Below are positions 26,381 to 36,585 of a stretch of DNA of 64,000 nucleotides, piece by piece; the first letter of the stretch is position 1, and every line of letters begins with the position of its first letter. Position numbers and translations under genes: made by a program. Below the pieces are notes generated by a model. The model was not told the DNA's origin. It ran no database searches and saw nothing but the letters and a program-made list of their open reading frames with translations. Source of the stretch: Methylotenera versatilis 79 (lineage in GTDB: Bacteria; Pseudomonadota; Gammaproteobacteria; Burkholderiales; Methylophilaceae); the NCBI RefSeq assembly GCF_000384375.1, contig NZ_ARVX01000001.1:1302001-1366000 (forward strand), given 5' to 3'.

Positions 26381-27208
26381 ATGGCAAAACAAAAAAACGT
26401 ACTTCCTGGCTTTAATTTATCGCTAGGATTTACCATCTTTTATCTCAGTCTGATTGTGCTTATCCCACTTTCAGCTGCATTTATTAAAACCACTGATTTA
26501 AGTTTAAGTGAGTTTTGGGCGGTAGTCAGCGCGCCAAGAGTAGTTGCTTCTTATAAACTGACGTTTGGCGCATCACTTTTAGGGGCGCTAATCAATGCGG
26601 TATTCGGCTTACTCACTGCGTGGGTACTCGTGCGTTACACTTTTCCCGGCAAAAAAATTATTGATGCATTGGTCGACTTACCTTTTGCTTTGCCAACTGC
26701 GGTAGCAGGTATTGCGCTAACAGCCGTTTATGCAGGTAATGGCTGGATTGGTCAGTGGTTAGAGCCGTTAGGAATCAAAGTCGCATTTACGCCAATAGGC
26801 GTGATTGTCGCGTTAACGTTTATTGGCTTGCCATTTGTGGTGCGAACGGTACAGCCGGTGTTAGAGGATTTAGAATCCGAAACTGAAGAAGCCGCGGCCA
26901 GTTTAGGCGCGAATCGCTGGCAAACTTTCACCAAAATTATTTTTCCTGCAATCTGGCCAGCTTTATTGACTGGCTTTGCTTTAGCTTTCGCACGCGCGAT
27001 TGGTGAATATGGCTCAGTGATCTTTATTGCGGGTAATGTGCCATTTGTGTCTGAGATCACGCCGCTAATTATTATTACCAAACTAGAACAATATGAATAC
27101 GCGAGTGCGACAGCTATTGCGGTGGTGATGTTAGTGATTTCATTTTTACTGTTATTTGCGATTAATGGCTTGCAATGGTGGGTTAATCGCCGCTCAACGG
27201 CTAATTAA
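26381..27208 (+). CDS. cysT: Sulfate/thiosulfate ABC transporter permease CysT
   Basis: Inner-membrane subunit with about six helices that forms the sulfate channel with CysW. The ABC-permease EAA loop is visible (ETEEAAASLGANRWQTFTKI, about 165-185, then the FARAIGEYG segment). At 275 residues it is normal. It contains one internal Met and no Cys, very low for a membrane protein; the similar molybdate permease at 35.9 kb has seven. It is cotranscribed with cysW and cysA. Confidence 0.95.
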   Translation: MAKQKNVLPGFNLSLGFTIFYLSLIVLIPLSAAFIKTTDLSLSEFWAVVSAPRVVASYKLTFGASLLGALINAVFGLLTAWVLVRYTFPGKKIIDALVDLPFALPTAVAGIALTAVYAGNGWIGQWLEPLGIKVAFTPIGVIVALTFIGLPFVVRTVQPVLEDLESETEEAAASLGANRWQTFTKIIFPAIWPALLTGFALAFARAIGEYGSVIFIAGNVPFVSEITPLIIITKLEQYEYASATAIAVVMLVISFLLLFAINGLQWWVNRRSTAN

Positions 27209-27265
27209 TTCAATACATAGTTAACAGAAATCATATTAATAGTTAGAAAGTATCAGGAACAATCT

Positions 27266-28174
27266 ATGTCCACTTCCACCTCATTGCTGACGACACAAAC
27301 ATCTCAATACAGTAATTATCAAAATAAAGTCGCCCGCAGCCGCGCGACATCAGAGCCAGCTTGGATACGCTGGACGCTGATTGCGATTGTGCTGATATTT
27401 CTAGGTTTGTTTTTAATCGTGCCATTAGCAGCAGTTTTTACTGAAGCTTTACGCAAAGGTTTTGATACTTATATTACAGCGTTAACTGATCCTGATGCGC
27501 TTTCCTCTATCAAACTGACGTTAATCGCAGCGGCAATCGCAGTGCCGCTGAACTTGGTGTTTGGCGTAGCAGCGGCTTGGGCGATCGCTAAATTCGAGTT
27601 TCGTGGCAAGAGCATATTAATCACGTTAATCGATTTGCCGTTTGCAGTTTCACCTGTGATTGCTGGTTTGATTTATGTGTTGATCTTCGGTCTGCAAGGT
27701 TGGGCGGGTTCAACGTTGTTGGATCACGACATCAAAGTGATTTTTGCTATTCCAGGTATTGTTTTGGCGACTATTTTCGTGACTTTCCCTTTTATTGCAC
27801 GTGAGCTAATCCCCTTAATGCAAGCACAAGGTAAAGATGAGGAAGAAGCGGGTTTGGTACTGGGCGCTTCTGGTTGGCAGATTTTATGGCGTATCACGCT
27901 GCCGAATGTTAAATGGGGTTTGTTATACGGTGTCATTTTAACCAACGCGCGTGCGATGGGCGAGTTTGGCGCGGTGTCAGTGGTTTCTGGGCATATTCGA
28001 GGGTTAACTAATACCTTGCCACTACATGTTGAGATTTTGTATAACGAATATAACTACGCTGCAGCATTTGCAGTGGCATCTTTGTTGGCGATATTGGCGT
28101 TAGTAACGCTGGTGCTGAAAAGCTTTATTGAGTGGAAAGTCGCACGTAATGCAGAGATCGATGAGAAGTCTTGA
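27266..28174 (+). CDS. cysW: Sulfate/thiosulfate ABC transporter permease CysW
   Basis: Second channel subunit of the sulfate importer. It has an N-terminal cytoplasmic Ser/Thr-rich segment (1-30), six predicted helices and the coupling EAA loop (DEEEAGLVLGASGWQILWRI, about 190-210), then NARAMGEFGAVSVVSGH, typical of CysW. At 302 residues it is normal. Only two internal Met and no Cys occur. It lies 57 bases after cysT. Confidence 0.95.
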   Translation: MSTSTSLLTTQTSQYSNYQNKVARSRATSEPAWIRWTLIAIVLIFLGLFLIVPLAAVFTEALRKGFDTYITALTDPDALSSIKLTLIAAAIAVPLNLVFGVAAAWAIAKFEFRGKSILITLIDLPFAVSPVIAGLIYVLIFGLQGWAGSTLLDHDIKVIFAIPGIVLATIFVTFPFIARELIPLMQAQGKDEEEAGLVLGASGWQILWRITLPNVKWGLLYGVILTNARAMGEFGAVSVVSGHIRGLTNTLPLHVEILYNEYNYAAAFAVASLLAILALVTLVLKSFIEWKVARNAEIDEKS

Positions 28175-28265
28175 TGCAAATATTGAGTCAAAAAATATTA
28201 GTAAAAATATAAGGTTAGCTAGTTAGTTTGTTCATGCAAATTATTATTAAATTGGAATTTTAAGT

Positions 28266-29327
28266 ATGAGTATCGAAATTAAAAACATCCGTAAGAATTT
28301 TGGCAACTTTAGTGCACTTAACGATGTGAGCCTAGATGTGCCAAGTGGCGAGTTGGTTGCATTGCTTGGACCATCGGGTTGCGGAAAGACCACTTTACTG
28401 CGCATTATTGCGGGGCTAGAAACGCCAGATTCTGGCAGTATTCTGTTTCACGGAACAGATGCGACTTCGCGCCAAGTGCGTGAGCGTGAAGTGGGTTTTG
28501 TGTTTCAACATTACGCCTTATTCCGCCATATGACGGTATTTGAGAATGTCGCCTTTGGTTTGCGTGTGCGCCCAAAAGAAACGCGCCCAACCGATGCTGA
28601 AATTAAAAGACGCGTACATGAATTATTAGAGTTGGTACAACTGGATTGGCTAGCCGATCGTTATCCACCGCAATTGTCAGGTGGACAGCGCCAACGTATT
28701 GCCCTAGCGCGTGCGCTAGCAGTAGAGCCAAAAGTATTGCTGCTGGATGAGCCGTTTGGCGCATTGGATGCGAAAGTGCGTAAAGAATTGCGCCGTTGGT
28801 TGCGTCGTTTGCATGACGAACTGCACATCACCAGCATCTTTGTCACGCATGATCAGGAAGAAGCGTTGGAAGTTTCTGACCGCGTTGTGGTGATTAATAA
28901 AGGTCAGATTGAGCAGATCGGTTCGCCACAAGAAGTTTACGATCATCCTGTATCGCCTTTTGTGTATCAATTTTTGGGCAATGTTAACCAGTTCAAAAGC
29001 CAGATTCATGAAGGTGAAGCCAATATTGGTGGTGTCGGTTTAAAAATCGATGCACATCAAGACACCAAACACAGCGCTGGTTTGGCTTATGTGCGCCCGC
29101 ATGATATTGAGATTCGTAAAGAGTTAAATGGCTCTACACCAGCTTTCGAGGCGGTAATTAGCTATATTCATGCCATTGGACCATTGGTTCGGTTGGAGTT
29201 ACAACGGGATGATCAATCTGAAGTGATTGAATCAGAATTGACTAGAGAAAAATTCCTGCAATTGGATATAGCGGTGGGCAATAAAGTGTATGTTTACCCA
29301 CGTAATGTGCGCGTATTTCTGTCTTAA
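28266..29327 (+). CDS. cysA: Sulfate/thiosulfate ABC transporter ATP-binding protein CysA
   Basis: ATPase driving sulfate uptake. Walker A GPSGCGKT (about 35-42), signature LSGGQRQR (about 138-145), Walker [13 protein letters not shown] (about 157-168) and the H-loop THDQEEA are all intact. The C-terminal part (about 240-353) is the regulatory TOBE-like domain of the CysA group. Only one Cys (in Walker A) and one internal Met occur. It ends the sulfate operon; no terminator is obvious before fdsG. Confidence 0.95.
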   Translation: MSIEIKNIRKNFGNFSALNDVSLDVPSGELVALLGPSGCGKTTLLRIIAGLETPDSGSILFHGTDATSRQVREREVGFVFQHYALFRHMTVFENVAFGLRVRPKETRPTDAEIKRRVHELLELVQLDWLADRYPPQLSGGQRQRIALARALAVEPKVLLLDEPFGALDAKVRKELRRWLRRLHDELHITSIFVTHDQEEALEVSDRVVVINKGQIEQIGSPQEVYDHPVSPFVYQFLGNVNQFKSQIHEGEANIGGVGLKIDAHQDTKHSAGLAYVRPHDIEIRKELNGSTPAFEAVISYIHAIGPLVRLELQRDDQSEVIESELTREKFLQLDIAVGNKVYVYPRNVRVFLS

Positions 29328-29524
29328 TTTTCGGTTAACATTTTAGTCATTAATTTTTGGACTATTAAATGGGTTAAGTTATGCACACTAAATTTAAGAT
29401 TGGGATTTAAATTAAGCTAAGAATATAAAGCCTTACACGAGTCGTTGAACAGTCTATTTCGTCTTTAATAAGCCTGTAAATAGGTATATTATTATGCTAA
29501 ATCTACTGAATTGTTAGGATTCGT

Positions 29525-30040
29525 GTGAGCAACGTATTAACAACAGAAATATTAGACCTAGAAACACCATTAGACGCGGAAACACTAAGCAAACTGCAAG
29601 TCTTGATTGCACAGCATAAAGACTTGCCAGGGGCGTTATTGCCTTTGCTGCATAGCATTCAGGATAATATCGGCTATGTGCCAGAGGCAAGCTATTTGCC
29701 TATCTCAAAAGCATTAGCACTTTCTGTTGCAGAAGTGCACGGCGTTGTCACTTTTTACCATCATTTCCGCAGACATCCCGCTGGCCGACATATTTTGCAA
29801 GTTTGTCGCGCAGAGTCTTGTCAGGCAATGGGTTCAGAAAAGCTTGAAGCCAACATCAAATCATCACTTGGGATTGACTATCATCAAACGACTGCAGATG
29901 GCGCCATCACATTAGAGCCCGTTTACTGTTTAGGTAATTGCGCCTGTTCGCCGGCGGTGATGATGGACGATGAAGTGTATGGTCGCATGGACAATCAAAA
30001 AGTGGCTGAGTTGATTGGTGACGCGAGGGCTACTTCATGA
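29525..30040 (+). CDS. fdsG: NAD-dependent formate dehydrogenase gamma subunit FdsG
   Basis: NuoE-like subunit carrying one [2Fe-2S] cluster (ligands C94, C99, C135, C139) that links the alpha subunit to the diaphorase subunit FdsB. It starts with GTG behind an AGGAT sequence. At 171 residues it is normal. It is the first gene of fdsGBA-fdhD-fdsD; its stop overlaps the fdsB start by four bases. The 197-base region upstream should contain the operon promoter but no clear motif was recognised. Confidence 0.94.
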   Translation: MSNVLTTEILDLETPLDAETLSKLQVLIAQHKDLPGALLPLLHSIQDNIGYVPEASYLPISKALALSVAEVHGVVTFYHHFRRHPAGRHILQVCRAESCQAMGSEKLEANIKSSLGIDYHQTTADGAITLEPVYCLGNCACSPAVMMDDEVYGRMDNQKVAELIGDARATS

Positions 30041-31674
30041 TGGATAAAACTGTAGTAGTTAATGTTCAGACAGTTAAAGTTTATGTACCGCGTGATTCTA
30101 GCGCGTTATCGCTTGGTGCAGATCGCACTGCCAAAGCGATTATTGCCGAAGCCGAAAATCGAGGTGTTGAAATAGAGCTGATTCGTAATGGTTCACGCGG
30201 ACTGTTCTGGCTAGAACCATTTGTCGAAGTAGCAACCGAAAAAGGCCGCGTGGCATTCGCGCCTGTGCAAGCTAAAGATGTAGCTGGTTTATTTGACGCG
30301 GATTTTCTGAATGCGCATTCAGAAAAAGCCGCCGCACATCCGCTTAATCTAGGATTAACAGAAGAGTTAGCGTGGCTCAAAAGCCAGCAGCGCCTGACTT
30401 TTGCTAGAGTCGGTATTACCGACCCTGTTTCATTAGAGGATTATTTAGCGCATGACGGCTACAAAGGTTTAGCAAACGCACTGAAATTATCAGCTGCAGA
30501 TATCGTTAAGACGGTTACTGATTCAGGTTTGCGCGGCCGTGGCGGCGCGGCTTTTCCTACAGGCATTAAATGGAAAACGGTTTTAGACACAACCGCAGAG
30601 CAGAAATATATCGTCTGTAATGCAGATGAAGGCGATTCTGGCACCTATTCTGATCGCATGATTATGGAAGACGATCCGTTTGTGTTGATTGAAGGTATGA
30701 CGATTGCGGGTGTCGCAGTAGGCGCAACTCAAGGTTACATCTATCTTCGCAGCGAATATCCACATGCACTTAAAGTGTTAAATGAAGCGATTGATAAAGC
30801 AAAAAATGCTGGTTATTTAGGTGAGAATATTTGCGGTTCACAGCACAGTTTTAACTTAGAAGTACGTCGCGCAGCAGGCGCTTACGTATGTGGTGAAGAA
30901 ACCAGCTTGCTTGAAAGTCTGGAAGGTAAACGTGGTTTGGTGCGCTTTAAACCGCCATTGCCGGCAATAGAAGGTTTGTTTGGCAAACCAACTGTTGTGA
31001 ATAACGTGATTTCACTGGCGACTATTCCAATTATTTTAGATAAAGGCGCACAGTTCTATGCCGACTACGGCATGGGTCGTTCGCGTGGCACTTTGCCGAT
31101 TCAGCTTGCTGGTAATATCAAACATGGCGGTTTGGTAGAGCTGGCATTTGGCGCGACTCTGCGTGACTTGCTATACGATTTTGGTGGTGGTTCAGCGACT
31201 GGAAAACCAATCCGCGCTGTTCAAGTGGGCGGCCCTTTGGGTGCATTCTTACCAGAAAGTCAGTTTGATACACCGCTTGATTATGAAGAGTTTGGCAAAA
31301 TATGGGCGGTATTAGGTCATGGCGGCATTGTAGCGTTTGATGATACGGTAGACATGGCAAAAATGGCGCGCTATGCGTTTGAGTTCTGCGCAATCGAAAG
31401 CTGTGGCAAATGTACGCCTTGCCGAATCGGTTCAGTGCGGGGCGTAGAAGTGATTGATAAGATTATCGCTGGCACTGATCACAGTAAAAATATGCAATTA
31501 GTACGCGATTTAAGTGACACCATGTTAAATGGTTCCTTATGTGCATTGGGCGGAATGACGCCGTATCCTGTATTAAGTGCATTAAATCACTTTGCTGAGG
31601 ATTTTTTACCTAGAAATTCTGGTCTAAATAATCAGTCAACAGTACAGAATCAAGAGAAGGCGCAGGCGGCTTGA
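30037..31674 (+). CDS. fdsB: Formate dehydrogenase beta subunit FdsB (NAD+/FMN diaphorase)
   Basis: NuoF-like subunit that passes electrons from formate to NAD+. Motifs: [13 protein letters not shown] (NADH/FMN site, about 168-180), [14 protein letters not shown] (about 193-206) and the 4Fe-4S motif [10 protein letters not shown] (about 455-465). About 110 N-terminal residues lie outside the NuoF core. At 545 residues it matches FdsB of other bacteria. A CGAGGG ribosome site is embedded in the end of fdsG. Confidence 0.95.
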   Translation: MMDKTVVVNVQTVKVYVPRDSSALSLGADRTAKAIIAEAENRGVEIELIRNGSRGLFWLEPFVEVATEKGRVAFAPVQAKDVAGLFDADFLNAHSEKAAAHPLNLGLTEELAWLKSQQRLTFARVGITDPVSLEDYLAHDGYKGLANALKLSAADIVKTVTDSGLRGRGGAAFPTGIKWKTVLDTTAEQKYIVCNADEGDSGTYSDRMIMEDDPFVLIEGMTIAGVAVGATQGYIYLRSEYPHALKVLNEAIDKAKNAGYLGENICGSQHSFNLEVRRAAGAYVCGEETSLLESLEGKRGLVRFKPPLPAIEGLFGKPTVVNNVISLATIPIILDKGAQFYADYGMGRSRGTLPIQLAGNIKHGGLVELAFGATLRDLLYDFGGGSATGKPIRAVQVGGPLGAFLPESQFDTPLDYEEFGKIWAVLGHGGIVAFDDTVDMAKMARYAFEFCAIESCGKCTPCRIGSVRGVEVIDKIIAGTDHSKNMQLVRDLSDTMLNGSLCALGGMTPYPVLSALNHFAEDFLPRNSGLNNQSTVQNQEKAQAA

Positions 31675-31695
31675 TAAGCGGCTGAAGAGAACATC

Positions 31696-34614
31696 ATGGA
31701 CGATATTAAATATACCACCCAACATACTACGTCAGTGAATCGATACGATTCGGATAAAGATTACGGCACGCCAAAAAAATCGAGCCAAAAACTGGTTAAG
31801 TTGAACATTGACGGTGTAGAAATTACCGTGCCAGAAGGCACATCGATTATGCACGCGGCACAGTTAACAGGTGTAACAGTGCCAAAATTATGTGCAACGG
31901 ATTCACTAGAGCCGTTTGGTTCATGTCGATTATGTTTGGTCGAGATTGAAGGGCGCCGTGGTTATCCTGCGTCTTGCACCACACCAGTAGCCGAAGGCAT
32001 TCAGGTGCGCACGCAAACCAGTAAACTGGCAGACGTACGCCGTGGCGTGATGGAATTATATATTTCAGACCATCCTTTAGATTGTTTAACCTGCGCAGCC
32101 AATGGTGATTGCGAATTGCAAGATATGGCTGGTGCAGTCGGTTTGCGCGAAGTGCGTTACGGTTATGAAGGTGAAAATCACCTGAAATCAACCAAAGACG
32201 AATCCAATCCTTACTTCACGTTTGACCCGAGCAAATGTATTGTCTGTAGCCGCTGCGTGCGTGCGTGCGAAGAAACACAAGGTACATTTGCATTAACCAT
32301 TGAAGGTCGTGGATTTGGCAGCAAAGTTTCTGCCGGCAATAAAGACTTTTTAGAGTCAGAATGCGTGTCTTGCGGTGCCTGCGTACAAGCTTGCCCAACG
32401 GCAACATTGATGGAAAAAACTGTAATCGAAGCAGGTACGCCAGAGCATAAAGTCACCACGACTTGTGCTTATTGCGGCGTGGGCTGCAGCTTTGATGCCG
32501 AAATGAAAGGCGAGGAAGTGGTACGCATGACGCCGAATAAAGATGGCGGCGCCAATCATGGTCACTCTTGTGTTAAAGGGCGTTTCGCTTGGGGTTACGC
32601 GACGCATCAGGATCGCATCACGACACCGATGATACGCAAAAGTATTCATGACGAATGGCAGGTTGTGAGCTGGGATGAAGCGATTAATTACGCTGCCAGC
32701 GAGATTAAACGTATTGAAGCCAAATATGGCAAAGAAGCCATGGGTGGCATTACATCCAGTCGCTGTACCAATGAAGAAGTATATGTCACACAAAAATTGG
32801 TGCGCGCAGTGTTTGGCACTAATAATGTGGATACTTGCGCACGCGTTTGCCATAGCCCAACTGGTTATGGGCTTAAACAAACATTGGGTGAATCGGCAGG
32901 TACGCAAACATTCGATTCCGTGATGCAATCGGATGTGATTATGGTCATTGGCGCAAATCCAACCGACGGGCATCCTGTATTTGCGTCGCTGATGAAACGC
33001 CGCTTGCGTGAAGGCGCTAAATTAATTATCGCCGACCCGCGCGCAATCGATCTGGTTGAGAATTCACCGCATATTCGTGCCGATTATCATCTTAACTTAC
33101 GTCCTGGTACAAACGTGGCATTAATTTCGGCTCTTGCGCATGTGGTCGTCACAGAAGGCTTGGTCAAAGAAGATTTCGTACGTGAACGTTGTGAGTGGGA
33201 TTCATTTGTGACGTGGCGTGATTTTGTTGCCAAACCTGAGAACTCACCCGAAGCTTTAGAAGAAACATTGGGTGTTAAGGCTGAATTAGTGCGTCAAGCT
33301 GCACGTTTATTTGCAACAGGCGGTAATGGCGCGATTTATTACGGGCTAGGTGTAACTGAGCACAGTCAAGGCTCAACCATGGTGATGGGTATTGCTAACT
33401 TAGCAATGGCTACAGGCAATGTAGGTCGAGAGGGCGTAGGAGTTAACCCGTTACGCGGTCAAAATAACGTACAAGGATCTTGCGATATGGGCAGCATGCC
33501 GCATGAATATCCTGGTTATCGTCATGTATCTGATGAGGCAACACGTGCTTTATTTGAATCTGCTTGGGGTCGACCACTAAGTAATGACCCTGGTTTGCGC
33601 ATCCCCAACATGTTGGATTTAGCGGGTGAAGGTAAATTCAAGGCCTTATATTGCGTAGGTGAAGATATCGCTCAATCTGACCCAAATACGCAGCATGTCA
33701 CACATGCGCTGGAAAGTATGGAATGCGTCATCGTGCAAGACTTGTTTTTGAATGAGACCGCGATGTACGCGCATGTGTTTTTCCCGGGTGCATCATTCTT
33801 GGAAAAAAATGGTACTTTTACCAATGCAGAACGTCGTATTTCACCCGTGCGCCGTGTGATGACACCTAAAAATGGGCATGGTGAACGCGGACTAGAGGAT
33901 TGGGAAATTACCGCCAAGTTATCCAAGGCTTTGGGTTATGAAATGAATTACAACCATGCCAGCGAAATTATGGATGAAATTGCGGCATTAACTCCAACAT
34001 TTAAAGGCGTGAGTTTTAAAAAACTGGATGAGTTAGGCAGTATTCAATGGCCTTGCGATGATGCAAATCCTACAGGCACGCCAACCATGCATATTGACGA
34101 ATTCGTGCGTGGAAAAGGCAAATTCTTTATCACGCAATATGTGCCAACAACTGAAAAAGTGAATGCAAAATATCCGTTAATCCTGACCACGGGTCGAATT
34201 TTGTCGCAATACAATGTAGGTGCACAAACACGCCGCACCAAAAACAATGCTTGGCACGCAGAAGATATTGTTGAAATTCATCCGCACGATGCCGAAGATC
34301 GCGGTATTAAAGAAGGTGATTGGGTGGGTATTGCCAGCCGTGCCGGCGAAACCGTATTGCGGGCAACATTAACTGAGCGTGTACAGCCAGGCGTGATTTA
34401 CACCACCTTCCATCATCCAGAGTCTGGCGCAAACGTGATTACCACTGACAATAGCGATTGGGCGACCAATTGCCCTGAGTTTAAAGTGACGGCGGTGCAA
34501 GTCAATCGGGTGCATCAGTTATCAGATTGGCAAAAAGATTATCAATCTTTTAGCGAAGCGCAGATTGCATTTACGGGCAAAAAATCTAATAAAGTAATTA
34601 AGCAGCCCGCTTAA
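31696..34614 (+). CDS. fdsA: Formate dehydrogenase alpha subunit FdsA (Mo-bis-MGD)
   Basis: Catalytic subunit oxidising formate to CO2. Order of domains: NuoG-like [2Fe-2S] (C66, C77, C80, C94), His-ligated 4Fe-4S (H126, C130, C133, C139), two ferredoxin-type clusters (C181-C191 and C223-C233), then the molybdopterin domain with its own 4Fe-4S (C257, C260, C264, C292). The Mo ligand is a cysteine, C385 in ARVCHSP, followed by the active-site H386; this is the non-selenium form. At 972 residues it is full length. It is needed to finish methanol oxidation and give NADH. It depends on the Moco and molybdate genes in this window. Confidence 0.97.
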   Translation: MDDIKYTTQHTTSVNRYDSDKDYGTPKKSSQKLVKLNIDGVEITVPEGTSIMHAAQLTGVTVPKLCATDSLEPFGSCRLCLVEIEGRRGYPASCTTPVAEGIQVRTQTSKLADVRRGVMELYISDHPLDCLTCAANGDCELQDMAGAVGLREVRYGYEGENHLKSTKDESNPYFTFDPSKCIVCSRCVRACEETQGTFALTIEGRGFGSKVSAGNKDFLESECVSCGACVQACPTATLMEKTVIEAGTPEHKVTTTCAYCGVGCSFDAEMKGEEVVRMTPNKDGGANHGHSCVKGRFAWGYATHQDRITTPMIRKSIHDEWQVVSWDEAINYAASEIKRIEAKYGKEAMGGITSSRCTNEEVYVTQKLVRAVFGTNNVDTCARVCHSPTGYGLKQTLGESAGTQTFDSVMQSDVIMVIGANPTDGHPVFASLMKRRLREGAKLIIADPRAIDLVENSPHIRADYHLNLRPGTNVALISALAHVVVTEGLVKEDFVRERCEWDSFVTWRDFVAKPENSPEALEETLGVKAELVRQAARLFATGGNGAIYYGLGVTEHSQGSTMVMGIANLAMATGNVGREGVGVNPLRGQNNVQGSCDMGSMPHEYPGYRHVSDEATRALFESAWGRPLSNDPGLRIPNMLDLAGEGKFKALYCVGEDIAQSDPNTQHVTHALESMECVIVQDLFLNETAMYAHVFFPGASFLEKNGTFTNAERRISPVRRVMTPKNGHGERGLEDWEITAKLSKALGYEMNYNHASEIMDEIAALTPTFKGVSFKKLDELGSIQWPCDDANPTGTPTMHIDEFVRGKGKFFITQYVPTTEKVNAKYPLILTTGRILSQYNVGAQTRRTKNNAWHAEDIVEIHPHDAEDRGIKEGDWVGIASRAGETVLRATLTERVQPGVIYTTFHHPESGANVITTDNSDWATNCPEFKVTAVQVNRVHQLSDWQKDYQSFSEAQIAFTGKKSNKVIKQPA

Positions 34615-34638
34615 TAGTTGATGAGTATTTGAGCTGAA

Positions 34639-35517
34639 TTGGCGACTGAAACCATCAAAAATGTATCGCCTATTGAGGCTGCACTAACAGAAACTGATTC
34701 ACCAACATTGATTTCTGTAAACGCGACTTCAACGCAAGTAAACGTGGCGCGCTGGCGTGGCGGTGTTTTAACGGATGCTACCGATAAAGTGGCGGAAGAA
34801 GTACCAATCGCGTTGATTTACAATGGAATTTCGCATGTAGTGATGCTGGCGACACCTGCAGATTTAACTGATTTTGCACTCGGTTTCTCGTTAAGTGAGG
34901 GTATTTTTCGCGATAAAAGTGATTTGTACGATGTGGATATTGTTCCACAAGCGCAAGGAATTGAGTTGCAAATGGATGTGGCGACAGAGTGCTTTGTCCA
35001 ATTAAAGCAACGCCGCCGAAATTTAACTGGCCGCACAGGTTGTGGCTTGTGTGGCGCAGAAAGTTTAGATCAAGCCTTGCGTTTGCCCGCGCAATCAATC
35101 AGTCTTACAGCTTCAAAACTGCCTGTCAAAAGTATCGAGTTAGCCTTTAAAATGATGCAATCACATCAACCGCTACAGCAAGTTACTGGCGCAACGCATG
35201 CCTGCGTCTGGGTGAGTGCGCAGGGTGAAATACAATTGGTGCGTGAAGATGTCGGGCGGCATAATGCCATGGATAAGTTGATTGGTGCCTTGGCCAAGTC
35301 GCCAATGCAGGCCGATGGTTTCGTGCTGACATCAAGCCGTGCTAGTGTTGAAATGGTACAAAAAGTAGCAACTGCTGGTATTAGTATTCTAGCCGCGATT
35401 TCTGCACCAACTGGCCTTGCGATACGTGTAGCAGAAACCTATGGCGTGACATTAATCGGTTTTTTGCGCGATAATCAATTTGTGATTTATACCCACAAGC
35501 ATCGAATACAATTTTAA
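34639..35517 (+). CDS. fdhD: Formate dehydrogenase sulfurtransferase FdhD
   Basis: Delivers sulfur from a cysteine desulfurase to the bis-MGD cofactor of formate dehydrogenase. The conserved Cys pair is C135-x2-C138 in RTGCGLCG; REDVGRHNAMDK and LTSSRASVEM motifs are present. The start is taken as TTG 34639: there is no in-frame ATG before residue 69, and the family's early conserved VARWRGG lies at residues 36-42. At 292 residues it is normal. It is located inside the fds operon, 24 bases after fdsA. Confidence 0.93.
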   Translation: MATETIKNVSPIEAALTETDSPTLISVNATSTQVNVARWRGGVLTDATDKVAEEVPIALIYNGISHVVMLATPADLTDFALGFSLSEGIFRDKSDLYDVDIVPQAQGIELQMDVATECFVQLKQRRRNLTGRTGCGLCGAESLDQALRLPAQSISLTASKLPVKSIELAFKMMQSHQPLQQVTGATHACVWVSAQGEIQLVREDVGRHNAMDKLIGALAKSPMQADGFVLTSSRASVEMVQKVATAGISILAAISAPTGLAIRVAETYGVTLIGFLRDNQFVIYTHKHRIQF

Positions 35518-35542
35518 TAAACCTAAATTTATACCCAGACTT

Positions 35543-35764
35543 ATGCAAACAGAACAATTAATCAAAATGGCAAATCAAGTAGGCGATTTTTTTGAATCAT
35601 ATCCAGACCAAGTACAAGCACAGCAAGATATTGCCCAACATTTGAATCGTTTTTGGGCATTAACCATGCGTCAGCAGATTGCTTCGCATGTTAAAGAGGA
35701 CGGCGGTGCTGGTTTGCATGCAAAGGTTATCTCGGCTATTTCCACTTATCTTGATGTCGAATAA
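35543..35764 (+). CDS. fdsD: Formate dehydrogenase delta subunit FdsD
   Basis: Small protein of 73 residues needed for an active FdsABG complex in related bacteria, probably as an assembly or stabilising factor. It has the family pattern IKMANQVGDFFESYPD near the N-terminus and HLNRFWALTMRQQI in the centre. It is the last gene of the fds operon, 25 bases after fdhD. Confidence 0.9.
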   Translation: MQTEQLIKMANQVGDFFESYPDQVQAQQDIAQHLNRFWALTMRQQIASHVKEDGGAGLHAKVISAISTYLDVE

Positions 35765-35844
35765 TTAGGTTGATTGAATCAAATCGAATTACTCTGTAAT
35801 TCTTACTAAAGTTAACCACTTTAAATCATTCAATTTGATTCACT

Positions 35845-35850
35845 TATAAT
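35845..35850 (+). promoter_or_regulatory. -10 element placed for a leaderless modB transcript
   Basis: A perfect TATAAT ends six bases before the modB GTG, so transcription would begin at about the start codon itself. The -35 region (ttaaat) is weak. There is no ribosome-binding site ahead of the GTG, in keeping with a leaderless mRNA. Confidence 0.45.
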
Positions 35851-35856
35851 AAAGCC

Positions 35857-36585
35857 GTGAACCTCTCTTTTTTTATATTAAGCCCAGCAGAAATTGAAGC
35901 GTTGGTACTTTCGGCAAAAGTGGCGGTGTTTTGTACGTTAATTATTTGTATTCCAGGCGTTGCAGTCGCTTGGTTATTGGCGAAAAAATCGTTTATTGGT
36001 AAATCGCTATTAGACAGCATTGTGCATTTGCCACTGGTTTTGCCACCGGTTGTACCCGGTTTCCTTTTGCTCATCCTGCTGGGCGGTCAAGGGATAATCG
36101 GTAAATGGTTACAAGCAACTTTCGGTATTAGCATCGCATTCACGTGGATAGGCGCTGTTATCGCTTCAGCCGTAATGGCATTCCCGTTAATGGTTCGTTC
36201 AGCGCGGTTGGCAATCAGCCAAGTAGATGCTGGATTAGAAGCTGCCGCGCAATCGCTGGGCGCACATCCATTTAGAGTTTTTTTCACAATCACTTTACCA
36301 CTCGCCTTGCCGGGAATTGTCACCGGTTTGATTCTGGCATTCAGTCGCAGCTTAGGCGAGTTTGGCGCAACTATTACCTTTGTAGGCAATATCGAAGGTG
36401 AAACGCGTACACTGCCATTAGCCATTTATACTTATACCCAGATACCAGGTGGCGATGTCGCCGCCATGCGGTTAGTGATTTTAAGCATGATTATCGCGTT
36501 AGGTGCGTTAATGATTAGCGATCTACTCGAACGCAAAGCTACAAAGCATATTGGACGTGGCTTGCGGGAGAAAGATAATGATTGA
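35857..36585 (+). CDS. modB: Molybdate ABC transporter permease ModB
   Basis: Inner-membrane channel subunit for molybdate uptake. About five to six helices; the EAA-type coupling loop is near residues 125-145 (DAGLEAAAQSLGAHPFRVFF), followed by the FSRSLGEFGATITFVGNI segment typical of ModB. It starts with GTG. At 242 residues it is normal. It overlaps modC by eight bases. No modA (molybdate-binding protein) gene lies upstream or downstream in the window. Confidence 0.92.
   Translation: MNLSFFILSPAEIEALVLSAKVAVFCTLIICIPGVAVAWLLAKKSFIGKSLLDSIVHLPLVLPPVVPGFLLLILLGGQGIIGKWLQATFGISIAFTWIGAVIASAVMAFPLMVRSARLAISQVDAGLEAAAQSLGAHPFRVFFTITLPLALPGIVTGLILAFSRSLGEFGATITFVGNIEGETRTLPLAIYTYTQIPGGDVAAMRLVILSMIIALGALMISDLLERKATKHIGRGLREKDND

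Noticed and set aside
32356-32973. 205-codon open frame antisense to fdsA
   Set aside because: It lies wholly inside fdsA, has Cys/His-rich composition mirroring the sense iron-sulfur codons, no ribosome site and no family resemblance.
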